Below, piece after piece: positions 51,927-61,032 of a stretch of DNA of 64,000 bases. The notes beneath the pieces are model-generated. The model was not told where the DNA came from. It made no database searches and saw only the letters and a list, made by a program, of their open reading frames with translations. The position numbers and the translations under genes were made by a program. The stretch lies in NCBI RefSeq assembly GCF_010993745.1, contig NZ_WOTN01000001.1, positions 1,925,235 through 1,989,234 on the forward strand. Reading direction: 5' to 3'. The stretch's first letter is position 1, and each line of letters starts with the position of its first letter. Source of the stretch: Fodinicola acaciae (lineage in GTDB: Bacteria; Actinomycetota; Actinomycetes; Mycobacteriales; HKI-0501).

Positions 51927-52349
51927 ATGCAGGTTTTCCTGGAGACCGAGCGGCTTGTCCTGCGCCGGCTCACCGCCGACGACATCGACAACCTCGTCGA
52001 AGTTGACAGCGATCCGGACGTCGAACTGGGCTATCGGCTGCGTAAGTCCGCGTGGGGCAAGGGGCTATGGCACCGAGGGATCGCGCGCGTTGATCCGCTA
52101 GTGGTTTCTGAAACGGGATGCCGGAACCGGCGTGCCATTTCGGAAACACACCACTAGGGTTTCACCGAGCTGGGCGTACGCCGGGTCTACGCGGAAGCGA
52201 TGGCGGTGAACACGGCGTCGCGGCGGGTGATGGAAAAGGCCGCTCTGACCCCCGTTCGCCATTCCCACCCGCCCTGGCCATACGGGATCCCCGGCGACGA
52301 ACCCGGCGATGTGGAGTATGCGCTGCTCAAAGCCGACTGGCCCGGATAG
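51927..52349 (+). pseudogene. GNAT (RimJ/RimL-type) acetyltransferase pseudogene
   Basis: The start (MQVFLETERLVLRRLTADDI) and end (FTELGVRRVYAEAMAVNTAS, VMEKAALTPVRH, DVEYALLKADWPG) are clear GNAT sequence. The middle is damaged three ways. About 60-70 residues are missing after DSDPDV. An extra G in AAGGGGCTATGG shifts the frame (GKGYGTEGSRALIR is read in the other frame). A 60-bp palindromic element splits the gene at 52098-52157. The 3' end overlaps the convergent CutC gene by 23 nt. Confidence 0.85.
52098..52157. mobile_element. 60-bp palindromic insertion (MITE-like) bounded by CTAG
   Basis: The left arm (CTAGTGGTTTCTGAAACGGG and on) and right arm (ending TTTCGGAAACACACCACTAG) are imperfect inverted repeats of about 27 bp around a 4-nt centre. 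Both ends are CTAG. Gene sequence resumes on either side, so the element was inserted. A TA duplication inside CTAG would fit IS630/Tc1-type transposition. There is no coding capacity, and no second copy is visible in the window. Confidence 0.7.
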
Positions 52350-53046
52350 CCTCCACCAACGCCTCGGCGGCGGCCGCGTCGAACTCCGGTGCCGCGCCGA
52401 AGTCCACAACGGATGGACTGGGCCGACGCGCCGGCCGGCGTGGCGCCGCGTGCACGTCGCGTACGCCGGTCGCCTCGATGACAGCGCGGACGTTGTTCGC
52501 ACGGATGCCGCCGCAGGCCATGATGTCCAGCCTGCCATCGGCCACCCGCACCATTTTCCTGAGAGTCGGGATGCCGTTCTCCACGCGTACGGCCCCGCCG
52601 GAGGTAAGGATCCGGTGCACGCCCAACTCGGCCAGGGTTTCCACCGCGGCCAGCGGATCCGGGCACAGGTCGATGGCGCGGCTGAAGGTGATCGTGGCCC
52701 CTTTGGCCGCCTCGATCAGATCCGCCATCGCGTCGGCCGCCACCTTCAGGTCTGGCGTCAGCACACCGAACACGGCCCCGACCCCACCAAACTGGGTGGC
52801 GGCGCTGATGTCCGCCGCCATGGCCAGGATCTCCCCGGTCGAATAGACGAAATCGCCTTCCCTGGGCCGCACGAGCACATGCAGGATGGGCTCGGGCAGC
52901 TTCAACCCGAGATAGGTGATCAGGCCGGCGCCCGGTGTCAGCCCGCCGAGCGTGCCGGCAGCGCAGAGCTCGATGCGGTCAGCTCCCATGTTGTAGGCCG
53001 CCACGGCTCCGGCCACCGTGTCGACACTCAACTCCAGGTTTGTCAC
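52327..53046 (-). CDS. cutC: CutC-family protein
   Basis: A 239-residue TIM-barrel protein of the CutC family: NMGADRIELCAAGTLGGLTP, HVLVRPREGDFVYS and GVHRILTSGGA, with ACGGIRANNV near the end. CutC was named for copper handling, but its real reaction is unsettled. Here it is translationally coupled (GTGA) to an M81 peptidase and a ROK regulator, opposite a peptide-type importer. That suggests a catabolic rather than copper role. Start GTG 53046. Confidence 0.88.
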   Translation of the reverse strand: MTNLELSVDTVAGAVAAYNMGADRIELCAAGTLGGLTPGAGLITYLGLKLPEPILHVLVRPREGDFVYSTGEILAMAADISAATQFGGVGAVFGVLTPDLKVAADAMADLIEAAKGATITFSRAIDLCPDPLAAVETLAELGVHRILTSGGAVRVENGIPTLRKMVRVADGRLDIMACGGIRANNVRAVIEATGVRDVHAAPRRPARRPSPSVVDFGAAPEFDAAAAEALVEAIRASRL

Positions 53047-54491
53047 GCCAACAATTCTGGCCTGAGCACCGGATCGGCCATCTCCGGGTCGAACGGAAAC
53101 ATCGGCCGGACGATCCGGTGATGGCCGAGGCGCAGCAGATCCTGGTCGACCCCACCGGGAGTCAGGGCGAGCAGCCAGCCGGCGGCCAGGTCGTAGAGCT
53201 CGGGCTCCAGATAGCCGATCTTCACGATCACCAGGTCGGCCTTGCGCGGCTGCAGGCCGAGGGCGACGAAGTCCTCCTCCAGATGGTACGGCTTGCGGCG
53301 CGAGGTCACGATGATGTGCAGTCCACCGACGACCAGGACGACCGCCGCCCCGGCCACCGGATCGCCGAGATCGATCGCGGCGACGCGTGCCTGGACCAGC
53401 ACCGGAGCGCACGGTCCCGAGTCGACATGTCCGCCGAGATCAACGGAAACTTCCGCGTCGACACCGGCGGCGACCGCGGCGGAAACCGCGACCGGATCGA
53501 CGATCGCCGCATAAAGCGTCGTCAGGTCAGAGGCCACGATGTCCGGCGTACGCAGCAAAACGTCCAGCGTCCAGGACGTGTCGCCAGCGCCTCCGGCGGT
53601 CGGATTGTCGCCGGAATCGCTGATGAAAAACGGCCTGGCCGTGCTGTCGATCGCCTGCCGTACGCACTCCTGCAACGTGCCGGTCGGTGCCACGAAAGCG
53701 AAATCGCGGCGCGCATCCCAGTACGCTCGGGCCAGCTCCTCCGCCTTTGCCGCGATCACCGCGCGATCGTCGCCAGTCACCACGACCGCGGCTTGGCAGC
53801 GCGGCTCGTCGGCCCACGCGTAGCCGACCCAGATGGCCGCGTCGAGCACGCCGTCGGTGGCCTCGACCTCGTCGACTTTGGCGTAGATGCTGGCGGCCGG
53901 CTCGATCCGCGTACTCGTTTTCTCACCAGGCAACAAAACCGGCACCTGGATCCACGCTTTGCCGGGACGGCCACCGGATCGCAGCCGAGCGACCAGGTTG
54001 CGCATCGCGCGCTCACGCGTGTCCCAGGCGTCGGTGTGCGGCGCCTTGCGATAGCAGGTGATCAGGTCGACCGCGGCGGCCAGCCGCCGCGACACGTTGC
54101 CGTGCAGGTCCATCGACGCCGACACCAGCACCTCAGGGCCGACGATCGCACGGATGCCATCGATCAGGTCCGCCTCGGCATCGGTCCGGCCGAGCACGCT
54201 CATCGCGCCGTGGATGTCGACGAACAGGCCGTCGAGCGGGCCGGCTTCGCGCAGTCGCAGGAAAATCTCGTCGGACAGCTCCGCGTACGTCTGCGCCGTC
54301 ACCGGTCCCCCCGGCAGCGACACCGCATGCAGCAGCGGCAGCCACTCCACGCCGTCGACCAGGTCACCACCGAGAAAGCCATATCTGGCAAGCAGATCGG
54401 CGCCACGGGTGACCCGGAAGTCGGCGATCGTCGTGCGGTGCGGCGAAAACGTGCTCGACTCGATCGCGATGCCAGCGATGCCGATCCTCAA
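53043..54491 (-). CDS. M81-family (MlrC/microcystinase C-like) metallopeptidase
   Basis: A 482-residue protein. The N-terminal DUF1485/MlrC domain begins RIGIAGIAIESSTFSP and has the metal-binding segments LFVDIHGAM and VSASMDLHGN. The C-terminal MlrC_C domain has FFISDSGDNPTAGGAGDT and IIVTSRRKPYH. MlrC hydrolyses linear peptides with unusual residues. The start is TTG 54491, whose last two bases overlap the stop of the ROK gene (TTGA). It probably cleaves the imported compound. Confidence 0.88.
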   Translation of the reverse strand: MRIGIAGIAIESSTFSPHRTTIADFRVTRGADLLARYGFLGGDLVDGVEWLPLLHAVSLPGGPVTAQTYAELSDEIFLRLREAGPLDGLFVDIHGAMSVLGRTDAEADLIDGIRAIVGPEVLVSASMDLHGNVSRRLAAAVDLITCYRKAPHTDAWDTRERAMRNLVARLRSGGRPGKAWIQVPVLLPGEKTSTRIEPAASIYAKVDEVEATDGVLDAAIWVGYAWADEPRCQAAVVVTGDDRAVIAAKAEELARAYWDARRDFAFVAPTGTLQECVRQAIDSTARPFFISDSGDNPTAGGAGDTSWTLDVLLRTPDIVASDLTTLYAAIVDPVAVSAAVAAGVDAEVSVDLGGHVDSGPCAPVLVQARVAAIDLGDPVAGAAVVLVVGGLHIIVTSRRKPYHLEEDFVALGLQPRKADLVIVKIGYLEPELYDLAAGWLLALTPGGVDQDLLRLGHHRIVRPMFPFDPEMADPVLRPELLA

Positions 54492-55639
54492 CGCGCGACC
54501 TTCCCACTTTGACCGGTGCGGCTGAACGCCTCTTCCAGCGCCAGCACGCCGGCGCCGACCAGGCCGGCGTCGGCACCCGCGCGTACGCGGTCGATTCGCA
54601 ACGCGCGAGTGGCCAGCGGCAGGCACCTTTCGTACAACGCGCCGCGTACGGCCGCCACGAACGCCTCCGAGCCGGACAGCACGCCGCCGAGCAGAACCGC
54701 GTCCGGATTGGCGAAGTTGACGACTGCCGACAGGATGCCGCCGACCTGCAGGCCGGCGCGGCGTACGGCCGTCGTCACCGCCGGCTCGCCCCCTTCCGCG
54801 GCCGCCATCACCGCCGCCGTGTCGGCCAGGTCCATGCCCTGCGCGCGCAGGCCGGCGACCAGGGCGGCACCACTCGCGACGGTCTCCAGGCAGCCGTGAT
54901 TGCCGCAGCTGCACGGTTTGTCGGCGCCGGCCGGCACCCGTACGTGGCTGATGTCGCCGGCGACGCCGGCGCGGCCGCGGTGCAGTCGCCCCTCGATCAC
55001 CAGGCCGGAGCCGATTCCAGTGCCGGCCTTGACCACCACCAGCGTGTCGCCAGGCGGCTGCAGCCGCGACTCCCCCAGCGCCATCAGATTCGCGTCGTTG
55101 TCGACCGCGACCGGCACGTCGAGATGATCGGAAAGCGCCGCCCGCGCTTTGAACCCGCGCCATTTCGGCATCCGCGATCCCCATGGCACCGAACCGTCAG
55201 CGACATCCACCGGACCCGGCAGGCCGACGGCGACCCCGAGCCACTCACCCGGTGCGCGCGTTTGCCTTGCCAGCTCACGAATCTCGCCGGCGAGCTCGGC
55301 CAGCACCGCGCTCGGGTCACCGTCGATGTCCAGCGGCCGCTCCTCCACGTGCAGGATGCGGCCGGCGATGTCGAGCACGCCGATGCGTACGTGCCGCGAC
55401 CCCAGGTCGGCCGTCCACACGTGGCCATAGTCGGCGTTGACGCGCAGCAGCCGCGGCCGCCGGCCACCGCTGGACCGGCCCTGGCCGGACTCGGTCAGCA
55501 TGCCGGCCGCGATAAGTGCCTGGATCCGCACCGAAATCGTCGACTGCGGCAGGTCGAGCAGCCGGGTGAGCTCGATCCGCGACCGCGCCTGTCCGCTCGC
55601 GACCAACCAGAGCAGCCGGATCGCCGCCGCGTCTAACAT
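54488..55639 (-). CDS. ROK-family transcriptional repressor (NagC/XylR-like)
   Basis: A 383-residue protein: N-terminal winged helix (RIELTRLLDLPQSTISVRIQ), then a ROK ASKHA fold with AGTGIGSGLVIEG, DNDANLMALGE and the zinc motif CSCGNHGCLE with all three cysteines. It should repress genes until a sugar or amino sugar binds. ATG 55639 is chosen; the start codon sits in the palindrome TAACATGTTA. It is divergent from the importer operon, its probable target along with its own operon. Confidence 0.88.
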   Translation of the reverse strand: MLDAAAIRLLWLVASGQARSRIELTRLLDLPQSTISVRIQALIAAGMLTESGQGRSSGGRRPRLLRVNADYGHVWTADLGSRHVRIGVLDIAGRILHVEERPLDIDGDPSAVLAELAGEIRELARQTRAPGEWLGVAVGLPGPVDVADGSVPWGSRMPKWRGFKARAALSDHLDVPVAVDNDANLMALGESRLQPPGDTLVVVKAGTGIGSGLVIEGRLHRGRAGVAGDISHVRVPAGADKPCSCGNHGCLETVASGAALVAGLRAQGMDLADTAAVMAAAEGGEPAVTTAVRRAGLQVGGILSAVVNFANPDAVLLGGVLSGSEAFVAAVRGALYERCLPLATRALRIDRVRAGADAGLVGAGVLALEEAFSRTGQSGKVAR

Positions 55640-55689
55640 GTTAATCCAGCCATGATCTAAGTGCTGTCCTCTTGGCCGCGGCCCGTTCG

Positions 55690-55759
55690 AGTGATTCAAT
55701 CTCAGCCAACCCGCGGCACGCAGGTTATCACGAAGCCGCCGGTCAGATCTTCAATCACT
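55690..55759. promoter_or_regulatory. Split inverted repeat AGTGATT ... AATCACT between the ROK and importer genes
   Basis: AGTGATT at 55690-55696 and AATCACT at 55753-55759 are complementary across 56 nt in the divergent promoter region. TTCAATC occurs beside both arms. It is a candidate site for the ROK repressor, alongside the TAACATGTTA palindrome at the ROK start. Confidence 0.35.
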
Positions 55760-55777
55760 TTTGTTGGAAGTGAGCAC

Positions 55778-57574
55778 ATGAGGACCATTCCACGCGGCTG
55801 GGTCGCGGCTTTGCTGGCGATCTGTCTGGCACTGACCGCCTGTGCCGGCACGCGGCGTCAACACGGTGGCGGCAGCGGCCAGCCGATCCCTGGCGGCACG
55901 GTGTCCTTCGCGCTGCCGCCGTCGGCGCAGCCAAACTGGATCCTGCCGCTCGCGTTACCGGGTTACACCGCGAGCTACAACGGAGCCATCCAGTCCATGC
56001 TGTTCGTGCCGCTGTACGCCTATGACGGCACCTCCGGCTCGGTCACCATGGATCCGCTGGCAAGTGCCGCGCTGCCACCGAAATACTCCGCCGACAGCCG
56101 CACGGTGACGATCACGCTGCGCCCGCTGACCTGGTCCAACGGACAGCGACTCAGCACGCGGGATGTGGAGTTCTGGCTGAACCTGGTGCGTGCCAACAAG
56201 AGCGAGTGGGCAGCATACACCGAAGGCCTGATGCCGGACGACATCGTCGGCTTTCACGCCGTCGACGACCGCACTTTCACGCTGACGCTGGACAAGACGT
56301 ACAACCCCGACTGGTTCACGGCCAACCAGCTGACGCTGATCACGCCGCTTCCGCACTCCGCCTGGAGCCGCACCGGTCCCGGCACGCCAATCGGCGACGC
56401 CGACCGTACGGCTGCCGGCGCCAAGCAGATCTTCACGTATCTGGCCAGCCGCGCGAAAAACCTCGGCGGCTATGCGACCGATCCACTGTGGAAGGTCGTC
56501 GACGGTCCGTTCGCACTGTCGCGCTTCTCCTCCTCCGGCGCGGTGACCGTGGCCCGCAACCCCCGATATTCGGGGCCGGACAGGGCACATCTGGACAGCG
56601 TGTCGTTCGTGACGTTCACCAGCGCGTCGGCCGAATACAACGTGTTGCGCTCCGGCGGACTCGACTACGGCTATGTCCCCACCTCCAACCTCGGTCAGCG
56701 CACGGTGCTGGAGAAGCAGGGCTATCGGATCAGCCCGTGGAACGGCTGGTCGATCACCTACATTCCGTACAACTTCAACAATCCGGCGATGGGAAAGGTC
56801 TTCTCGCAGCTGTACGTGCGGCAGGCGATCCAGCACGCGGTCAACCAGCCGGCCATCACCTCGGTGATCTGGCGCGGCACGGCCAAACCGGATTACGGAC
56901 CGGTGCCGCAGGACAATGACAGGAAATATCTGTCCGACCGGCAGAGGACCAATCCCTATCCGTACGATCTCAACCGTTCACGGCAACTGCTGGCCGCTCA
57001 CGGCTGGAAAGCCGGAAGCGACGGCATCCTGGTCTGCCGGTCGGCGACCAGCTGCGGTGCCGGAGTCGCGGCGGGGACACGGTTTGCCATGACGTTGCTG
57101 ACCGAGTCAGGATCGGACGAGACCGACAACACCATGCAGGAGTTGAAATCCTCCTTCTCCAAGGTCGGCATCGAGATGACGATCAACGGCCAGCCACTCA
57201 ACACCGTGCTGGGCAAAGGCACCTCCTGCAAGCCGGCGGACGCCTCCTGCGCCTGGCAGCTGTCGTATTTCGGCACGCAGGGCAGCTGGTATTTTCCGGC
57301 CAACCCCTCCGGCGAGCAGCTCTTCGCCACCAACGCGAGCGTGAACTTCGGCTCGTACTCGGACAAACGCACGGACGATCTGATCAATGCCTCCAACCGT
57401 AGCGATTCCGGGACCGCGATGGTGGACTACAGCGCTCACCTGGCCGAGCAGCTGCCGGTGATCTGGATGCCCAACCCGCCATACCAGGTCTCCGCGATCG
57501 ACTCCGCACTGCACGGCGTGGTCCAGGATCCGCTGGCCGGCCTGCAGCCACAGCGCTGGTTCTGGACGAGGTGA
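55778..57574 (+). CDS. Peptide-type ABC transporter substrate-binding lipoprotein (SBP_bac_5)
   Basis: A 598-residue lipoprotein with lipobox LALTAC, lipid-bearing Cys22 and the dipeptide/oligopeptide-binding fold (LRPLTWSNGQRLSTRDVEFW, GLDYGYVPTSNLGQ, VRQAIQHAVNQPAI). Family members bind peptides, but also nickel, heme and oligosaccharides. GGAAGTGAG precedes the ATG. It is the first gene of the importer operon. Confidence 0.92.
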   Translation: MRTIPRGWVAALLAICLALTACAGTRRQHGGGSGQPIPGGTVSFALPPSAQPNWILPLALPGYTASYNGAIQSMLFVPLYAYDGTSGSVTMDPLASAALPPKYSADSRTVTITLRPLTWSNGQRLSTRDVEFWLNLVRANKSEWAAYTEGLMPDDIVGFHAVDDRTFTLTLDKTYNPDWFTANQLTLITPLPHSAWSRTGPGTPIGDADRTAAGAKQIFTYLASRAKNLGGYATDPLWKVVDGPFALSRFSSSGAVTVARNPRYSGPDRAHLDSVSFVTFTSASAEYNVLRSGGLDYGYVPTSNLGQRTVLEKQGYRISPWNGWSITYIPYNFNNPAMGKVFSQLYVRQAIQHAVNQPAITSVIWRGTAKPDYGPVPQDNDRKYLSDRQRTNPYPYDLNRSRQLLAAHGWKAGSDGILVCRSATSCGAGVAAGTRFAMTLLTESGSDETDNTMQELKSSFSKVGIEMTINGQPLNTVLGKGTSCKPADASCAWQLSYFGTQGSWYFPANPSGEQLFATNASVNFGSYSDKRTDDLINASNRSDSGTAMVDYSAHLAEQLPVIWMPNPPYQVSAIDSALHGVVQDPLAGLQPQRWFWTR

Positions 57575-57578
57575 CATC

Positions 57579-58541
57579 ATGACGCGATACCTCGCCAGGC
57601 GGCTCGTTCTCGCCATCGTCGTCGTCCTGCTGGTCACCGTGGTGACCTTCATCCTGCTGCACTTGCTGCCAGGTGGACCGGCTCGCGGCGTACTCGGCGT
57701 CAAGGCCACCGCCGAGCAGATCGCCGCCTTCAACGAGGCGAACGGATTCAACAAGCCTCTTCCGCTTCAATACTGGGACTATCTGCTGCGGCTGTTACAT
57801 GGCGACCTGGGTTCGTCGTACACGATGAACGAGGACGTCACCACGCTTCTGGCCGAGCGGCTGCCGAAAACCTTGCTGCTGACCGTCACGTCGACGCTGC
57901 TCGCGACGGTGATCGCACTGCCGCTCGGCAGCTGGCAGGCCACACGGCGTGGCAAGGCGGTCGACCACGCCGCCACCGGCGTGAGCTTCGTTCTCTACGC
58001 GACACCGGTGTTTTTCCTTTCTCTGCTGCTGATCATCGTCTTCGCCCAACTGCTGCCGGTCTTTCCGGCGCAGGCCGCGCAGGGCGAGGACATCGGCACA
58101 CTGCTCTCGCAACCGGCCTCGCTGGTGCTGCCGATCGTCGCCGGCACCGGTGTGACTTTGGCCGTACTCGGCCGATACATGCGATCGTCCACAGTGGACA
58201 ACCTGGCGGAGGACTACGTACGCAGCGCTCGCGCGCGAGGGACGTCCGAGCGGGCCATTCTGTGGCGACATGTCTGGCCGAACTCGCTGACCAGCGTGGT
58301 CGCGATGCTCGGCTATTACGTGCCGGTCATTTTCAGCGGATCACTGGTGGTGGAGTCGATGTTCAACTATCCCGGCATCGGTCTGCTGTTCTGGACGGCG
58401 GCTCGTAATGCCGACTTCCCGGTCCTGCTTGGCGTGGTGCTGGTGATCGCGATCGCCACGGTCACCGGGGCGTTGCTGGCGGATGTGGCGCAGTTGCTGA
58501 TAGATCCGCGCGTACGCATGCCGGCGAGGGCGGCCGCATGA
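57579..58541 (+). CDS. Peptide-type ABC transporter permease, DppB family
   Basis: A 320-residue protein with six helices. The N-terminal LARRLVLAIVVVLLVTVVTF and the loop YVRSARARGTSERAILWRHV (EAA-type) identify DppB-type permeases. It begins 4 nt after the lipoprotein gene and overlaps the next permease by 4 nt. Confidence 0.93.
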   Translation: MTRYLARRLVLAIVVVLLVTVVTFILLHLLPGGPARGVLGVKATAEQIAAFNEANGFNKPLPLQYWDYLLRLLHGDLGSSYTMNEDVTTLLAERLPKTLLLTVTSTLLATVIALPLGSWQATRRGKAVDHAATGVSFVLYATPVFFLSLLLIIVFAQLLPVFPAQAAQGEDIGTLLSQPASLVLPIVAGTGVTLAVLGRYMRSSTVDNLAEDYVRSARARGTSERAILWRHVWPNSLTSVVAMLGYYVPVIFSGSLVVESMFNYPGIGLLFWTAARNADFPVLLGVVLVIAIATVTGALLADVAQLLIDPRVRMPARAAA

Positions 58542-59416
58542 CGACCGTGACGCCTCCTGTCCCGTTGACGCCGGAGCTGCCGGCAACGGCGGTGCTCGCC
58601 CGCCTCCGTACGCGCCGCGGCGCGGTCGTCGGACTGGCGATCCTGCTTCTGGTCGTGCTCTTCTGTTTTCTCGGACCGCTGATCCATCACACCGACCAGG
58701 TCCACACGGACCTGCTGTCGGCACGCCTCTCGCCGCGGCCGAGTCACTGGCTCGGCACCGACGATCTCGGCTATGACGTGCTGGGACGGCTGATGGTCGC
58801 CGGCCGCACGTCGCTGATCATCGGCGTGCTGGCCGGCCTGCTCGGCACCGCGATCGGTGCCGTCTGGGGCGCGATCGCCGGCTATTTCGGCGGATGGGCC
58901 GACACCGTTCTGATGCGGATCGTCGACACCGGCGTAGCGATCCCAGCGCTGTTTCTGCTGCTCGTCGCGGCCACTCTGGTCACGCCGGCGGTCGGCGTCC
59001 TTGCCGTACTCATCGGATGCGTCACCTGGCTGGTGCCGGCGCGGCTGATGCGCGCGGAGACGGTGAGCCTGCGAGAGCGCGACTACATCAAGGCCATCGA
59101 GGCGATGGGGGCCGGGCCGCCGCGGATCGTGTTTGGGCACCTCATCCCCAACGCCGTCGGCACGATCCTGGTCAATGCGACGTTCCAGATCGCCGACGCG
59201 ATCCTTTTGGTGACATACGTGAGTTTTCTCGGCCTTGGCGCGCCTCCGCCGACGACCGACTGGGGTGGCATGCTCAGCAAGGGAATCACCTACACCTACG
59301 ACGGCGCGTGGTGGCTGATCCTGCCGCCAGGCATCGCGATCGTGCTGGTGGTGTGCGCGGTCAACTTCGTCGGAGACGGCCTGCGCGACGCGTTCGCCGG
59401 CAAGGGCAGGCGATGA
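58538..59416 (+). CDS. Peptide-type ABC transporter permease, DppC family
   Basis: A 292-residue permease partner: LGTDDLGYDVLGRLMVAGRT after the first helix, and the EAA loop YIKAIEAMGAGPPRIVFGHL. Helices follow the DppC pattern. Start and stop overlap the neighbours by 4 nt (ATGA). Confidence 0.93.
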   Translation: MTTVTPPVPLTPELPATAVLARLRTRRGAVVGLAILLLVVLFCFLGPLIHHTDQVHTDLLSARLSPRPSHWLGTDDLGYDVLGRLMVAGRTSLIIGVLAGLLGTAIGAVWGAIAGYFGGWADTVLMRIVDTGVAIPALFLLLVAATLVTPAVGVLAVLIGCVTWLVPARLMRAETVSLRERDYIKAIEAMGAGPPRIVFGHLIPNAVGTILVNATFQIADAILLVTYVSFLGLGAPPPTTDWGGMLSKGITYTYDGAWWLILPPGIAIVLVVCAVNFVGDGLRDAFAGKGRR

Positions 59417-61032
59417 CCATGGAATCCATTCTCGACATCTCCGGGCTGTCGGTGTCGTACGGTCCGGTCGACGCGCTCGACGATCTGTCGCTTTCCGTTA
59501 GTCAGGGCGAAATCGTGGCGCTCGTCGGCGAGTCCGGCTCAGGTAAGAGCACGGCGGCGCTGGCGAGTCTCGGCTTGCTGCCGGAGTCGGCGACGATCAG
59601 GGGCGACATCACGTTGGCCGGCGAAAAGGTGGTCGGCGCGAGTCTGGGCACGTTGCGACGGCTGCGTGGTCACGGTGCCGGCATGATCTTTCAGGAGCCC
59701 ACGCGGGCGCTGAATCCGTTGCTGCGCGTCGGTTTCCAGCTGGCCGAGGCGATTCGTAACCACGATCCGCGGCCGAAGCGGCACCGGCATTATCGCGACC
59801 AATGTGTCGAGCTGCTCACTCGTGTCGGAGTGCCGGAGCCGGCCGACCGGCTGCGGCAGTATCCGCACCAGCTGTCCGGCGGACTCGCGCAGCGAGTCAT
59901 GATCGCGATCGCCATCGCCGCTCGTCCACGGCTCATCATCGCCGACGAGCCGACGACCGCGCTCGACGTCACCGTGCAACAGCAGATTTTGGACCTGTTG
60001 CGGGACATCCGTGAGACCGAGGGCACCGGCATCCTGCTGATCACGCACAACATGGGGGTCGTCGCCGACATCGCCGATCGCGTTGTCGTCCTGCGTAACG
60101 GAAAGCTCGTGGAGGAGGCAGCGACCGAGCCGTTGTTTGGTGAACCCGCGGCCGACTACACCAGGCAGTTGTTGTCCGCTGTGCCGAGACTCGGCGAGAC
60201 TGCCGATCGGCCGGTTGTCGAACCTGCCAGCGGTGAGCCGGTGGTCAGTCTTTCCGACGTGGTGGTGGAATTCGGGTCGCGGCGAGCCGTCGACGCCGTG
60301 TCGCTCGCCGTACGCCCCGGCGAGATCCTCGGCCTGATCGGCGAGTCCGGGTCAGGCAAGACGACGATCGGCAACTGCGTTCTCGGCCTGGTGCGGCCGA
60401 CATCCGGCACGGTCGAGGTGTTTGGTGGGCAGCTGCGCGGCCGTGCCAGGGAACTGCGACGCCAGATCGGCGCGGTGTTTCAGGATCCGGCGTCCTCGCT
60501 GGACCCGCGGATGACGGTCGCGCGGACCATCGCCGAACCGCTTGTCATCCATACGAGCGAAAGCCAGGCCGAGCGAATGCGACGCGTACGCGAGCTGCTC
60601 GACGCGGTCGAGCTGCCGGAGTCGGTGTTGCGGCGCTATGGACACGAACTGTCCGGTGGCCAACGACAGCGGGTCAGCCTGGCTCGAGCCTTGGTGCTGC
60701 GGCCGAGACTGCTGATCGCGGACGAACCGACGAGCGCGCTGGACGTGTCCGTGCAGGCTGCCGTGCTGGATGTGCTCGCCAAGCTGCATGACGAACTTTC
60801 CTTTGCCTGCCTGTTCATCAGCCACGATCTCGCGGTCGTCGACCGGATCTGCGACCGAGTCGCGGTGCTGCGGGCCGGAAAGTTGGTCGAGCAGGGGCCG
60901 GGTGGGAACGTGCTGTCGTCACCAGAGCATCCGTACACGCGTGCCCTGCTGTTGTCGTCGCCAGTGCCCGATCCGGCGGCGCAACGCGAGCGCCGGCGGC
61001 GCCGGCTGGCCGAGTCGACTCCGGCGGCATGA
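59413..61032 (+). CDS. Fused DppD-DppF-type ABC transporter ATPase
   Basis: A 539-residue protein with two complete ATPase domains. Domain 1 (~1-260) has GESGSGKSTAA, LSGGLAQRVMIAIAIA and LIIADEPTTALD; domain 2 (~275-530) has GESGSGKTTIG, LSGGQRQRVSLARAL and LLIADEPTSALD. The two subunits are separate genes in E. coli. ATG 59413 overlaps the upstream stop; ATG 59419 is also possible. The last 4 nt overlap the ROK kinase gene. Confidence 0.94.
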   Translation: MTMESILDISGLSVSYGPVDALDDLSLSVSQGEIVALVGESGSGKSTAALASLGLLPESATIRGDITLAGEKVVGASLGTLRRLRGHGAGMIFQEPTRALNPLLRVGFQLAEAIRNHDPRPKRHRHYRDQCVELLTRVGVPEPADRLRQYPHQLSGGLAQRVMIAIAIAARPRLIIADEPTTALDVTVQQQILDLLRDIRETEGTGILLITHNMGVVADIADRVVVLRNGKLVEEAATEPLFGEPAADYTRQLLSAVPRLGETADRPVVEPASGEPVVSLSDVVVEFGSRRAVDAVSLAVRPGEILGLIGESGSGKTTIGNCVLGLVRPTSGTVEVFGGQLRGRARELRRQIGAVFQDPASSLDPRMTVARTIAEPLVIHTSESQAERMRRVRELLDAVELPESVLRRYGHELSGGQRQRVSLARALVLRPRLLIADEPTSALDVSVQAAVLDVLAKLHDELSFACLFISHDLAVVDRICDRVAVLRAGKLVEQGPGGNVLSSPEHPYTRALLLSSPVPDPAAQRERRRRRLAESTPAA

